64,000 bases of DNA from Psychromonas sp. SA13A. Lineage in GTDB: Bacteria > Pseudomonadota > Gammaproteobacteria > Enterobacterales > Psychromonadaceae. Below the pieces are notes generated by a model. The model was not told where the DNA came from and searched no databases. It saw nothing but the letters and a program-made list of their open reading frames with translations. This document shows, one piece after another, positions 26,643 to 36,485 of this stretch (the first letter of the stretch is position 1; each line of letters begins with the position of its first letter). The stretch lies in the NCBI RefSeq assembly GCF_011378715.1, contig NZ_WTKU01000010.1, positions 62,001 to 126,000 of the forward strand, written 5' to 3'. The translations under genes were made by a program, and so were the position numbers.

Positions 26643-27644
26643 TTATTTCTCGGTAACTATCTCATTACTTTCAGCAGCCTGACCTTGCATAATGGTAATT
26701 TCAACGCGACGATTACGACGTTGCTCGGTAACGGTATTACCCAAAGTAAGCGGTTTACTATTTGCGTACCCAACCACCTGCATTTTTTTATCTTGAATGC
26801 CGTCAACTTTAAGCATTTCTTGTGCAACAGACACAGCTCGTTGCGCAGATAAGTCCCAATTAGATCGATATAATTCCGACTGTATTGGTTCATTGTCCGT
26901 ATGACCTGAAATAGTCAACACACCGGGTACATCCACTAATATTTTAGCCACTTTTGCTATCACAGGCCTAAAGCGAGGCTGTAAAAATGCAGAACCAGCT
27001 GGAAAAGATCCTTTTTCTCTTACTCGTATAATTAACTGTTGCCCTAAAGACTCAATTTCTATTGCGCCATCAACAATTTCTTCTTTTAAGCTTTCTGCTA
27101 CTTTTTTAGCTAAACCTTGTTGTGCAGCGACTTCAGGAGCAGGCACATCACTATCCGCTTGCTGTGATGCTTTAGTTGATGCAGCATCACCCTCATCATC
27201 GCCCTGCGCTCCTACTGAGGTATCCTTCTGTTCCTTAGAAACCTCTTCATTAGTATCTTCATTAACTTCAACTGCGGTCTCTTGCAAAGGAACATTGGCA
27301 TCCCCCCCCGCTCGACTACTTTCACCCTCTTCAAAATCTAGATCTGCTTTAGTAATTTCAGTGGTATTTTGCATAATCACTTCAATCGGTGTGGGATCGG
27401 GTTTACCAGGTCTAAATTCCTGTGCTATCACCGACGTTCCTTTAGGAATATCTTTTACCTCAATGCTATTTTGGACACCGAAAGCAAACTCCATTGAACC
27501 CGCTATTTGTTTAAACTTTAAAACATCCATCTCGGAAAATGATAAAAGTAAAACAAAGAAGCACATAAGTAATGACATCAAATCGGCAAAAGTGCCCATC
27601 CATGCAGGCAATCCCTCCGGGGGACATTTACACTCTTCTTCCAT
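26643..27644 (-). CDS. pomB: Flagellar motor stator protein PomB (Na+-driven type)
   Basis: Stator subunit that anchors the motor to peptidoglycan. One membrane helix (about 19-40) holds the ion-binding aspartate D21 in GTFADLMSLLMCFFVLLLSFSEMD, close to Vibrio PomB; a plug-like segment follows. The OmpA-type peptidoglycan-binding domain is at about 215-325 (SGHTDNEP, NWDLSAQRAVSVAQEML, NRRVEITIMQG). The linker (about 115-180) is long, acidic and poorly conserved. The start overlaps the stop of pomA by one base. Resemblance to Vibrio PomB rather than MotB suggests Na+ coupling; this is inference. Confidence 0.94.
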   Translation of the reverse strand: MEEECKCPPEGLPAWMGTFADLMSLLMCFFVLLLSFSEMDVLKFKQIAGSMEFAFGVQNSIEVKDIPKGTSVIAQEFRPGKPDPTPIEVIMQNTTEITKADLDFEEGESSRAGGDANVPLQETAVEVNEDTNEEVSKEQKDTSVGAQGDDEGDAASTKASQQADSDVPAPEVAAQQGLAKKVAESLKEEIVDGAIEIESLGQQLIIRVREKGSFPAGSAFLQPRFRPVIAKVAKILVDVPGVLTISGHTDNEPIQSELYRSNWDLSAQRAVSVAQEMLKVDGIQDKKMQVVGYANSKPLTLGNTVTEQRRNRRVEITIMQGQAAESNEIVTEK

Positions 27645-28417
27645 TACTCTGCTCCTTCACCAGCAGCACCGCTACCTCGTTTAGATTCAGGTAAATAGTT
27701 ACGCAACATGCCTTCAATAACACGTGGATTTTGACCGTCTTGAATACCTAAGACGCCATCTAGAATAAGGCTACGGTTCAATTTTTCTTCCGCGGCTCTT
27801 AGTTTTAATTTATCTGAGATAGGTAATGCGACCATGTTTGCCACTACCGCACCATACAAAGTAGTTAATAGTGCAACCGCCATCGCAGGGCCAATGGATT
27901 TAGGGTCATCCATGTTAGAGAGCATGGCAACCAGTCCCACCAATGTACCAATCATGCCCATCGCAGGGGCAACATCACCAAAATTTTTAAATATATCAGC
28001 GCCAACTTCATGACGCTCTGCGGTTAATCGAATATCATTTTGCAGTGTACTACGGACCACATCGGCATCATGGCCATCCACCAACATATCAACGCCTTTT
28101 TGCATAAACGGATTGCTAATTTGGGCTTCTTCTAATGCCAAAAATCCACCTTTGCGCGCTGCATCAGCCATCTCAACTACTTTTACAATTAATTCTTCTG
28201 CAGGATCTATTTTGAACATGAAGGCTTTCATGGCAACTTTAATCGCACCAAAGAATTGCCCCATGTTATATTTCATCATTACAACAAAAGCGGTACCGCC
28301 AAAAACAATCAAAATAGAGGTCATATCAATAAACATATCAATAGTGCCACCCATTAACATCGCCATAATAACAAAGCCGAAGGCGCCTATAATTCCAACT
28401 AGAGTTGCTAAATCCAC
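27644..28417 (-). CDS. pomA: Flagellar motor stator protein PomA (Na+-driven type)
   Basis: Four-helix stator subunit partnering PomB. Its start MDLATLVGIIGAFGFVIMAM and blocks VEMADAARKGGFLALEE, DGHDADVVR, GDVAPAMGMIGTLVGLVAMLSNMDDP and IQDGQNPRVIE match Vibrio PomA almost phrase by phrase. The start is GTG at 28417 with aagga seven bases upstream. It is first in the pomAB operon, and its promoter lies in the 219-base gap shared with xseB. Confidence 0.95.
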   Translation of the reverse strand: MDLATLVGIIGAFGFVIMAMLMGGTIDMFIDMTSILIVFGGTAFVVMMKYNMGQFFGAIKVAMKAFMFKIDPAEELIVKVVEMADAARKGGFLALEEAQISNPFMQKGVDMLVDGHDADVVRSTLQNDIRLTAERHEVGADIFKNFGDVAPAMGMIGTLVGLVAMLSNMDDPKSIGPAMAVALLTTLYGAVVANMVALPISDKLKLRAAEEKLNRSLILDGVLGIQDGQNPRVIEGMLRNYLPESKRGSGAAGEGAE

Positions 28418-28636
28418 AGATTAATCCTTTTTAATTTTAATAGTTAAACATTACTAAGATGATAGTATAGCCATTTCTGGTTAGTTTGCAGTCAAAGATA
28501 CTTTATTTAAAACAACATTTTACACAAGCCAGTAAACAGCCAACAACTTCACTATTTAGAAATTATTTTTAGCCCTTAGTTTGACATCCTTAACAGTCAC
28601 GGTAATCTTGCACAAAATACTCAAAAGAGATCTCCC

Positions 28637-28870
28637 ATGGCCCTAAAAAAACCTGAAAATATGCAATATGAAGAAGCAATTATTGAGCTTGAACAAATAG
28701 TACAGCATCTAGAGCAAGGTGATTTGCCTCTGGAAGATGCATTAAAACAATTCGAACGAGGCATTTCTCTCGCCCGTAGTAATAGCCAAAAATTACAACA
28801 TGCACAACAACAAGTTAGTATTTTAATGCAAAATGATGCACAAGCAGCTTTGCAAAAATTTGAAGAATAA
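28637..28870 (+). CDS. xseB: Exodeoxyribonuclease VII small subunit
   Basis: 77-residue helical subunit that binds XseA to degrade single-stranded DNA. The pattern YEEAIIELEQIVQHLEQGDLPLEDALKQFERGI is diagnostic of the family. It is the first gene of xseB-ispA-dxs, an order conserved in many gammaproteobacteria; ispA starts 34 bases later. Confidence 0.96.
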   Translation: MALKKPENMQYEEAIIELEQIVQHLEQGDLPLEDALKQFERGISLARSNSQKLQHAQQQVSILMQNDAQAALQKFEE

Positions 28871-28904
28871 CTTTTACCTTTATCCCGAAGACTAAGCAGC
28901 TTAC

Positions 28905-29795
28905 ATGACACAATTAATTTCTACCATGCAGCAACATCAAGCACGTGTAAACGATCAGCTTGAACAATATATCAATCATCCCGCTTCTTATTCAAAAACA
29001 TTAAATGAGGCGATGGCTTATGGTGCCTTATTAGGAGGAAAGCGTGTTAGACCTTTTTTAGTGTATGCCGTAGGACAAATGCTCGGTAGTAAATTAGATA
29101 CACTTGACCCGATTGCAGCATCAATTGAATGTATTCATGCCTACTCCTTAATCCATGATGATTTACCAGCAATGGATGATGATGCACTGCGTCGCGGTAA
29201 TGCAACCTGCCATATCAAATATGATGAAGCAACGGCAATCTTAGCAGGCGATGCATTACAAACATTAGCTTTTGAAATTTTATCTAATGAAATACCCGCG
29301 TTACCGGCTAAATCGCAGTTAAAAATGCTTAATATTTTAGCCAAGGCTGCTGGCGAAAAAGGTATGTGTGCAGGGCAAGTGTTAGATATTGCCGCAGAAA
29401 ATACAGCGATCTCATTAATTGATTTAGAAATGATTCATAATGCCAAAACAGGCGCATTAATTATCGCGGCAGTGCAGATGGGAGCGTTAAGTAAAACAGA
29501 TATCGATGACGCTGAATTTTTGCTATTAACAAAATTTGCCACCGCAATTGGTTTAGCGTTTCAAGTGCAGGATGATATTTTAGATATCATCAGCGATACT
29601 GAAACCCTAGGTAAACCGCAGGGCTCTGATCAACAATTACATAAATCAACGTACCCTGCTTTGCTTGGTTTGCAAGGTGCACAACAAAAAGCTCAAGACT
29701 TATATCAAGAAGCGCTTCATGCTTTATCACAATTGCCTTATAATACGCAGTTACTCGAGTTGTTTTCTCATTACATCATCAAACGCGATAAATAA
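28905..29795 (+). CDS. ispA: Farnesyl diphosphate synthase
   Basis: Condenses dimethylallyl or geranyl diphosphate with isopentenyl diphosphate to farnesyl diphosphate (cytoplasm), feeding ubiquinone and undecaprenyl carriers. First aspartate-rich motif: DDLPAMDDD at about residues 84-92; second: DDILD at about 224-228; GGKRVRP near residue 45. 296 residues, as usual. It sits between xseB and dxs in one operon, 2 bases before dxs. Confidence 0.97.
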   Translation: MTQLISTMQQHQARVNDQLEQYINHPASYSKTLNEAMAYGALLGGKRVRPFLVYAVGQMLGSKLDTLDPIAASIECIHAYSLIHDDLPAMDDDALRRGNATCHIKYDEATAILAGDALQTLAFEILSNEIPALPAKSQLKMLNILAKAAGEKGMCAGQVLDIAAENTAISLIDLEMIHNAKTGALIIAAVQMGALSKTDIDDAEFLLLTKFATAIGLAFQVQDDILDIISDTETLGKPQGSDQQLHKSTYPALLGLQGAQQKAQDLYQEALHALSQLPYNTQLLELFSHYIIKRDK

Positions 29796-29797
29796 AT

Positions 29798-31657
29798 ATG
29801 CCATTGGATTTAAAAAATTACCCGTTGCTCGCTAACATTAATTACCCAGAAGACCTGCGTTTATTAAAAAAACAGCAGCTCCCTGCATTTTGCGAAGAGC
29901 TACGTCGTTTTTTGTTAACCAGTGTTAGTCAAACCAGTGGCCACCTCGCTTCAGGGTTAGGTGTAGTAGAGCTTACTGTTGCTTTACATTATGTTTATCA
30001 CACACCTTTTGATCATCTAGTTTGGGATGTTGGACATCAAGCCTATCCGCATAAGATTTTAACCGGCCGCCGCGACCAAATGGATAGCATACGACAGTTT
30101 AAAGGCTTACATCCTTTCCCTTGGCGTGAAGAAAGTGAATACGATGTACTGAGTGTCGGTCATTCTTCGACATCAATTGGCGCTGCCCTAGGGTTAGCTA
30201 TTGCCGCGGGGAAAGAACAAAAAAATCGTAAAGTAGTTGCAGTGATTGGTGATGGCGCTATTACTGCGGGCATGGCTTTTGAGGCATTAAACCACGCAGG
30301 TGCATTACACAACGATATGTTGGTAGTGCTTAATGACAATGAAATGTCTATTTCAGAAAATGTTGGTGCGTTAAATAATCATTTGGCAAAAATATTATCC
30401 GGTGATTTATATACTCAGCTACGTGAAGGGGGCAAAAAAGTACTGTCCACTGTGCCTCCAATTAAAGAACTAGCAAGAAAAACCGAAGAACATTTAAAAG
30501 GCATGGTTTCTCCTGCGACTATTTTTGAAGAATTTGGCTTCAATTATATTGGTCCAATGGATGGTCATAATGTGATCGACCTAGTGGACACGTTACGTAA
30601 TATGCGATCCCATGCAGGACCGCAATTTTTACACGTAATGACTAAAAAAGGTAAAGGTTATAAACAAGCAGAGTTAGACCCTATTACTTACCATGCTGTG
30701 CCAAAATTCACCCCCGATGAAGCTTTGCCAGTGCCTAAACCCTGCGCACCTACCTTTTCTAAAATATTTGGCCAGTGGTTAAATGACATGGCCGATCAAG
30801 ACGAAAAACTAACCGCTATTACCCCAGCAATGCGTGAAGGTTCTGGAATGGTTGAGTTTTCTAAACGTCACCCAGACAAATACTACGATGTTGCTATTGC
30901 TGAGCAGCATGCTGTTACCTTAGCTGCCGGTATGGCTATTGCTGATTTAAATCCGATTGTAGCTATCTATTCCAGCTTTTTACAACGTGCCTATGACCAA
31001 GTGATACATGATGTTGCTATTCAAAATCTTGGCGTGTTATTTGCCATTGATAGAGCGGGTATTGTTGGCGCCGATGGTCCAACACATCAAGGCGCTTATG
31101 ACCTAAGTTTTTTACGTTGTGTACCTAATATGACAGTGATGACCCCTTCCGATGAACAGGAATGTCGTAACATGTTATATACAGGACATTTACTTAATAC
31201 TCCTGCGGCAGTACGTTATCCAAGAGGCAGTGGAACAGGTATTGAAGTTGATAGCAGTATGACAATCCTAGAAATAGGCAAAGCCAAGGTGATTGCTGAA
31301 GGTCAAAAAACGGCTATCTTATGTTTTGGCACCTTTTTACAAGCAGCTATTCCCGTCGCAGAGGAATTAAACGCAACAATAATTGATATGCGTTTTGTTA
31401 AACCTTTAGACCAATCATTATTAATCAAGCTTGCGCAAACACATTCGCAAATAGTGACTATTGAAGAAAATAGTATTTTGGGTGGGGCAGGCTCTGCAGT
31501 GAGTGAATTTTTAATGTCACAACAATATACGGGTAAGATTTTACATTTAGGATTACCTGACTCATTTGTTGAACAAGGTACGCAAGCGGAAATTTATCAT
31601 ATGTTGCAACTAGACAGTGAAGGCATTGCAGCACAAATTGATGCCTTTTTTAACTAA
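29798..31657 (+). CDS. dxs: 1-deoxy-D-xylulose-5-phosphate synthase
   Basis: Thiamine-diphosphate enzyme that joins pyruvate and glyceraldehyde 3-phosphate, first step of the MEP isoprenoid pathway. The cofactor motif is [18 protein letters not shown] (about 151-168) with [13 protein letters not shown] after it; the transketolase part has [15 protein letters not shown] and [15 protein letters not shown]; the C-terminal domain is complete. Length 619 matches E. coli Dxs (620). Last gene of xseB-ispA-dxs; it converges on the family 5 binding-protein gene, with a hairpin between them. Confidence 0.98.
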   Translation: MPLDLKNYPLLANINYPEDLRLLKKQQLPAFCEELRRFLLTSVSQTSGHLASGLGVVELTVALHYVYHTPFDHLVWDVGHQAYPHKILTGRRDQMDSIRQFKGLHPFPWREESEYDVLSVGHSSTSIGAALGLAIAAGKEQKNRKVVAVIGDGAITAGMAFEALNHAGALHNDMLVVLNDNEMSISENVGALNNHLAKILSGDLYTQLREGGKKVLSTVPPIKELARKTEEHLKGMVSPATIFEEFGFNYIGPMDGHNVIDLVDTLRNMRSHAGPQFLHVMTKKGKGYKQAELDPITYHAVPKFTPDEALPVPKPCAPTFSKIFGQWLNDMADQDEKLTAITPAMREGSGMVEFSKRHPDKYYDVAIAEQHAVTLAAGMAIADLNPIVAIYSSFLQRAYDQVIHDVAIQNLGVLFAIDRAGIVGADGPTHQGAYDLSFLRCVPNMTVMTPSDEQECRNMLYTGHLLNTPAAVRYPRGSGTGIEVDSSMTILEIGKAKVIAEGQKTAILCFGTFLQAAIPVAEELNATIIDMRFVKPLDQSLLIKLAQTHSQIVTIEENSILGGAGSAVSEFLMSQQYTGKILHLGLPDSFVEQGTQAEIYHMLQLDSEGIAAQIDAFFN

Positions 31658-31760
31658 CTGTATCGGTTTTAACTCGCTATATAAGGTTAATTTTGAGGTT
31701 TTTTAGCTTTTAATATATGGCGATTAATCTTCATAAACGGCTTAAGTTTCTTATGCATAC

Positions 31761-31788
31761 GAACAACAGACTTTAAAGTTTGTTGTTC
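31761..31788. repeat. Hairpin between convergent dxs and binding-protein genes
   Basis: 14-bp inverted repeat with one mismatch and almost no loop (31761-31774 and 31775-31788). It sits where a bidirectional terminator would be expected, but lacks a long T-run on either side. Confidence 0.5.
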
Positions 31789-31790
31789 TA

Positions 31791-33329
31791 TTAACCATCC
31801 TGATTAGATAATCTACTATCTTTGTTAACTTTAAACAGAGACCAGTAGGGAATACCATTACTTGAAAAAATATCTTGCAGGTTAAACTGATTGTTTTGAG
31901 CCCAAATTTTATCTTGGTAAAATAGAGGGAAAATCCAGTTATCTTGTTGCAACTTTTGAAAGTAGTTAGCTTGAGATTTAAAATTTCCATCTATCTTTTT
32001 TTGTTTAAATTTATCTTCCAGATAACCAGTTAAAAAACTATTTTTAAATAAGTCCTCATAAATATTATCTTTACTCATCAAATTGGTTTGCCAACTAGAG
32101 ATAGTAAAATCATAATAAAGGTTCGTATTATCCCAAACGTTCTGAGAGCTTACCTCTTGTACCACCAGATTAACGCCAATTTTATCTAGCATATGTGTTA
32201 ATGCATCGGCAACCTTTCTTGTATTTCCCACATCATCCAACATGACTAACAAAGACATCTGCTTAGGCAAAGGTTGTACCTGTAATATTTGCTTTGCTTT
32301 TTCTAAATTATACTCAGGCATTGACAGCGTATTTTTATCTTCTTTTTGTACCAAACTATTATCGGTAAATGCCATTACAGAAGGCTGAATTTGACCATTA
32401 TCTTTCAGAATATATTTCAGCATACCCGGTTGATTAATCGCCATATGGATAGCCTCACGTACTTTTTTATCGCTTAATACAGGTGACAATTGATCATTAA
32501 TCGCAAGAAAGATGGCATTGGATGAAGGAACTTGTACTAATCGTGTAGAGGTGTTTTCAGCAAGGTCATCCATAAACTTATTAGGAATTGCATAACTGAC
32601 TTGTACATCATTTGCTAAGAGTGCAAACAAACGCGATTGTGGTTTATTAACACGCATAAAACGAAAGAATTTGGTAGGTAACGCTCCTTCCCAATAGTTA
32701 TTGTTTGCAATCACTAACACCCCTAGCACAGGATTATATTTTTGTACTAAATACGGGCCAGTACCAGACATAGTCAATTGGGTAATAGGCGGTAAAATGA
32801 TTGACGGAGGGGTATCTAATAATCTTTTATTACTTTGATAAAAAGCTGAATCTAGCACAAATAAATTAGTTAAATCATCCAGCAACTGAATTTCGCTCAG
32901 TCCAGAGCGAATATCGAAGCTATTGCTGTCATTGGACTTTATGGTATCTATTTTATTAAAAAAACGTAACTTCGCATTATTTTTTGCCTGCTCAAAAGAC
33001 CAAATAACATCTTTTGCTGTCAATATATTACCAGAATGGAAATGGACATTTTTACGTAAATAAAAACGAATTGTTTTGTTATTAATTCTTTTCCAATTTT
33101 TAACTAAGCGAGCTTCCAACTGTTGCTGCTGATCCCAACGAAACAGTGGATCAAATAATAGATGCTTAAATTGTTCTTCGATTAATTTTTGGTCCGCAAA
33201 GGGATTAAATGAGGTTGGTATTTTATCAACGGCAACGGTAATCGCTTGAGGATTAAATACATTTGGATTTTGTGCGAAACAACCAACAGCGTAAAATATT
33301 GAAGTAATAAAAAACCAACGTAAACGCAT
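31791..33329 (-). CDS. Family 5 extracellular solute-binding protein
   Basis: Periplasmic binding protein of the peptide/nickel (SBP_bac_5) group. Residues 1-19 form a signal peptide (cleaved near CFAQN; the Cys is not in a good lipobox). Family motifs: KNWKRINNKTIRFYLRKNVHFHSGN (about 80-104), SGTGPYLVQKYNP (about 188-200) and SDKKVREAIHMAINQP (about 288-303). Start with gaggt ribosome site. It begins 18 bases after pgpA, so it is likely cotranscribed with rluF-thiL-pgpA, an unexpected partner set. No ABC permease or ATPase is nearby, so it may be an orphan receptor. Confidence 0.85.
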   Translation of the reverse strand: MRLRWFFITSIFYAVGCFAQNPNVFNPQAITVAVDKIPTSFNPFADQKLIEEQFKHLLFDPLFRWDQQQQLEARLVKNWKRINNKTIRFYLRKNVHFHSGNILTAKDVIWSFEQAKNNAKLRFFNKIDTIKSNDSNSFDIRSGLSEIQLLDDLTNLFVLDSAFYQSNKRLLDTPPSIILPPITQLTMSGTGPYLVQKYNPVLGVLVIANNNYWEGALPTKFFRFMRVNKPQSRLFALLANDVQVSYAIPNKFMDDLAENTSTRLVQVPSSNAIFLAINDQLSPVLSDKKVREAIHMAINQPGMLKYILKDNGQIQPSVMAFTDNSLVQKEDKNTLSMPEYNLEKAKQILQVQPLPKQMSLLVMLDDVGNTRKVADALTHMLDKIGVNLVVQEVSSQNVWDNTNLYYDFTISSWQTNLMSKDNIYEDLFKNSFLTGYLEDKFKQKKIDGNFKSQANYFQKLQQDNWIFPLFYQDKIWAQNNQFNLQDIFSSNGIPYWSLFKVNKDSRLSNQDG

Positions 33330-33347
33330 ATTTACCTCTTACATTGC

Positions 33348-33869
33348 TTATAAAGAATAGAATTGGATGAGCAAGAATAAACCTATCGCAGCAAAGATAC
33401 CAGCCACAATATCGTCGATCATGATCCCGAAACCACCCTCTACTTTTTTATCTAACCAACTAATTGGAAAAGGTTTTAATACATCAAAAAAACGAAATAA
33501 TAGAAAACCGATACACACCCAAACAAAAGGAATCGCCATGCCATTTTTAATCTCTGGGTAAACCAATAAAAGCGGCAGCATGGTGATCCAATAACCTACA
33601 AACTCATCCCAGACAATCGCTTTATGATCATGCACACCCATTGCTTCGCTGGTAACGTGACAAAACCAAAACCCAGCAAAACTGGTGATCACTAATACCG
33701 CTAGGTAATATTCAATACTCAGTATGGCTAATAAATAAAATAGTGGAACCGCTGCTAAAGTACCAAATGTTCCAGGTGCTTTAGGCGCTAAACCGCTACC
33801 AAAACCAACGGCAGCAAGGTGTATCGGATTTGAAAGCTTTAAACCTTTCAAATCATCTCGAGTTAACAT
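33348..33869 (-). CDS. pgpA: Phosphatidylglycerophosphatase A
   Basis: Inner-membrane phosphatase making phosphatidylglycerol from its phosphate. Motifs: GFGSGLAPKAPGTFGTLAAVPLFYLL (about 23-48), IVWDEFVGYWITML (about 84-97), and FRFFDVLKPFPISWLDKKVEGGFGIMIDDIVAG, all as in E. coli PgpA. 173 residues with about four helices. It follows thiL by 12 bases, the normal thiL-pgpA pairing. Confidence 0.96.
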   Translation of the reverse strand: MLTRDDLKGLKLSNPIHLAAVGFGSGLAPKAPGTFGTLAAVPLFYLLAILSIEYYLAVLVITSFAGFWFCHVTSEAMGVHDHKAIVWDEFVGYWITMLPLLLVYPEIKNGMAIPFVWVCIGFLLFRFFDVLKPFPISWLDKKVEGGFGIMIDDIVAGIFAAIGLFLLIQFYSL

Positions 33870-33881
33870 GTATGTGTGACC

Positions 33882-34964
33882 TTATTTAAAATGATCCCAG
33901 CTACTATTGTCTAATATGACAAGCTGCTCATGGTGAGTAAAAACGATCTCTGGTTCTTTATGCATAGGTAGGCTAGTAGATAAGTTATTAGATAGGCCAC
34001 CAACGACATCAGTGGTCTTGGTAATTGCGTTGACTTTACCAATTTCAAAACACGATAACGATGACTCGATCCCCTGAATTGCTAACTGATCCTTTAGTAA
34101 AGCAAGTTTATGAGGAGAAATAGTAAACAATAACTCATAGTCATCGCCACCATTAACAGCAAACTGCCATGCTTGTGAAAGCGTAATATTACCTGATTTT
34201 ATTTCTTCAAGCATCGCATTAGATAAAGGCAAATCCTGTAATCTTATTTCAGCACTACATTGTGATTGCTTTAAAATATGCGCTAAATCTTGATTCAATC
34301 CGTCAGAAATATCGATGCAACTAGAGGCGATCCCCACTAATAATGCGCCCATATCTAACCTTGGCTCGGTGAACTCTAAGGCATCGATAAAAGCTTGAGG
34401 GTCATCAAGTGATAAAGCTTGTTGCTGATTGTCTGATTGCTGCTGTTGCAATTTTACAGCTAAGCCCAGCGCCCCATCTCCTAAACAGCCACTCACACAA
34501 ATAATATCACCTGCTTGAGCCTGTTTACGGGTTAATGCTTGTCCTGATTTGATGACACCTTTCGCGGAAACTGTTATTGATAAAGGCCCCTTAGTCGTAT
34601 CGCCACCAATTAATTGCACATTATACTTATCTGCTAACGTAAAAAAACCGCGACAGAATTCAGCCAACCAAGGCTCATCTATGTTCGGTAAAGTAATAGC
34701 GAGTGAAACCCACCTTGCTGTCGCCCCCATTGCAGCGAGATCACTTAAGTTAACTGCTAATGATTTATAACCTAGGCGATAGGGATCTACATCTTCAAAG
34801 AAATGTACGCCACTGACTAAACTATCCGTTGTGACGGCAAGTTGATAGCCATTGGCGATATCTAAAATCGCACAATCATCTCCAATGCCAATCACCACAT
34901 CCTTTGCGGACTGGGTCTTGCGCTGGAAATAACGTGAAATAATGTCAAACTCACCCTTGCTCAT
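33882..34964 (-). CDS. thiL: Thiamine-monophosphate kinase
   Basis: Makes thiamine diphosphate from thiamine monophosphate with ATP. Motifs: GIGDDCAILD (about 26-35), TTDSLVSGVHFFEDVDPYRLGYKSLAVNLSDLAAMGA, GDTTKGPLSITV, and DISDGLNQDLAHI. At 360 residues it is about 35 longer than E. coli ThiL; the excess is at the C-terminus (PEIVFTHHEQLVILDNSS...). Its ATG overlaps the rluF stop by four bases. Usually thiL follows nusB; here it follows rluF. Confidence 0.95.
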   Translation of the reverse strand: MSKGEFDIISRYFQRKTQSAKDVVIGIGDDCAILDIANGYQLAVTTDSLVSGVHFFEDVDPYRLGYKSLAVNLSDLAAMGATARWVSLAITLPNIDEPWLAEFCRGFFTLADKYNVQLIGGDTTKGPLSITVSAKGVIKSGQALTRKQAQAGDIICVSGCLGDGALGLAVKLQQQQSDNQQQALSLDDPQAFIDALEFTEPRLDMGALLVGIASSCIDISDGLNQDLAHILKQSQCSAEIRLQDLPLSNAMLEEIKSGNITLSQAWQFAVNGGDDYELLFTISPHKLALLKDQLAIQGIESSLSCFEIGKVNAITKTTDVVGGLSNNLSTSLPMHKEPEIVFTHHEQLVILDNSSWDHFK

Positions 34965-35935
34965 TTTCTTTTTAATGACAATTTAGGTTTAGTCGCTGGG
35001 TTGTTTTTTGATGCCGAAGTCGTTTTTGCATTTTTATTTACAAATACCTTCTTGGCTTTAGGCGTTGATTTAAAATCTGTTTTTTCACCTTTCCCATAAT
35101 ACGGGTTGCTATCATTATTCTGACTCTGATTCTGACGAGATAATTTAGCGCTATTCGCATCATCGCTCGACTGTTGAGATTTAGGCAAAGTCGTATTGAT
35201 AGCTGTCTTGGAAGAGCCTGCCACAGCAGCATTAATGTCAGCCATTTCCTGAGCTGATAAATTACGCCATTGTCCTGCTTTTAGATTATTAAGTGTAACA
35301 TTCATGATCCGCGTTCTTTGCAGACGTGTCACTTCATACCCTAAATACTCACACATACGACGTATCTGTCGGTTTAAGCCTTGCGTTAGAATAATAGTAA
35401 ATACAAAACGACTTTCAACTTTAACAATACAGGGTTTAGTGATCGTATCTAAAATTGGTACACCACGTTGCATTCTGTCAACAAAGCGTTCACTTAATGG
35501 GGTATCTACTGTGACACGGTATTCCTTATCATGCGCATTTTCTGCACGTAATATTTTATTAACAATATCGCCATCACTGGTTAAAAAGATAAGTCCCTCA
35601 GAGGGTTTATCTAAACGACCAATAGGAAAAATACGTTCTTTATGTTTGATTGCATCAATGATATTTCCGTACACATTTCGTTCAGTGGTACAGGTGATGC
35701 CAATCGGTTTATTGTAAGCAATATAAATACGATCAGATTTATTTGTCGCAATTTTATTGATACGTTTACCATCAACAAAAACTTCATCTCCGGGTTGCAC
35801 TTTAGTGCCAAGTTCAGGAACTTGCCCATTAATTTTAACGCGGCTTTGTTCAATTAATTTATCAGCTTCGCGTCGAGAGCAATACCCCGAATCACTGATA
35901 AATTTATTAAGACGTTTCTCGATATCTTGACTCAC
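34961..35935 (-). CDS. rluF: 23S rRNA pseudouridine synthase RluF
   Basis: Makes pseudouridine at 23S U2604 (family knowledge). S4 RNA-binding domain at about 6-55 (RLNKFISDSGYCSRREADKLIEQ), catalytic domain with the key aspartate in FPIGRLDKPSEGLIFLTSDGDIVNKILRA, and GLNRQIRRMCEYLGYEV, very close to E. coli RluF. The frame opens at 35947 with TTG, but GTG at 35935 has gggg six bases before it and is preferred. Residues 236-324 are a long, low-complexity, Lys/Ser/Asn-rich tail, basic and probably disordered, that may help bind RNA. The start of thiL overlaps the stop. Confidence 0.92.
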   Translation of the reverse strand: MSQDIEKRLNKFISDSGYCSRREADKLIEQSRVKINGQVPELGTKVQPGDEVFVDGKRINKIATNKSDRIYIAYNKPIGITCTTERNVYGNIIDAIKHKERIFPIGRLDKPSEGLIFLTSDGDIVNKILRAENAHDKEYRVTVDTPLSERFVDRMQRGVPILDTITKPCIVKVESRFVFTIILTQGLNRQIRRMCEYLGYEVTRLQRTRIMNVTLNNLKAGQWRNLSAQEMADINAAVAGSSKTAINTTLPKSQQSSDDANSAKLSRQNQSQNNDSNPYYGKGEKTDFKSTPKAKKVFVNKNAKTTSASKNNPATKPKLSLKRK

Positions 35936-36485
35936 AGTAAACCCCAATATTATTTATTTTATGACTACATACCCATCGTACTTCAAGATCTTGGTCTCGC
36001 GCTAACTTACCTATCAGTACATATGCAATACTAACAATCATTGCCCAACTTGATTGTTGCAATCTAAAAGCGATGCACGAATTCAAGTAACTAAGTTCTT
36101 GTAACTAAGTTCAAGTAGGTAAGTTCAGTAGCTAAATTCAGATAACCGGACACAATAAAGCTAATACCAATCTGCTCTGCTGCTATCAACAGTATTATAA
36201 AATCGCAAAAGAATATTACTAAGCAAAATAGGCTTCTAGGCTAGCTAACTAAAAAGCTAATCTGTCATTTTATGCCTAGTATCTTGGGGCGAGTTTTACT
36301 GCTGACTTTACAAGTTGAAGTGCCATGAATATAAAACGCTATATTAAAGCATAACGGAGAAGTTAACGGAAATGAAATGCACTGCGATTAACACAATCGC
36401 ATCGATAAACACTAAAAGCAGCCAAATAGCTTACTTCGTATTACCTAGCTATACCTTCAGAACTGGAGAGGCTAGCTTCGTATTT
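35936..36485. repeat. Intergenic region with degenerate short repeats
   Basis: Bases 36082-36141 contain about four imperfect copies of a 14-16 base unit resembling aagttcaagtaactaa. The rest is AT-rich, with no convincing gene, terminator or promoter. Confidence 0.5.

Noticed and set aside
27295-27684. Open frame of 129 codons on the plus strand
   Set aside because: Antisense to pomB and the end of pomA; no known family.
35304-35717. Open frame of 137 codons on the plus strand
   Set aside because: Lies wholly antisense to rluF and reads as low-quality, Arg/Ser-rich sequence.
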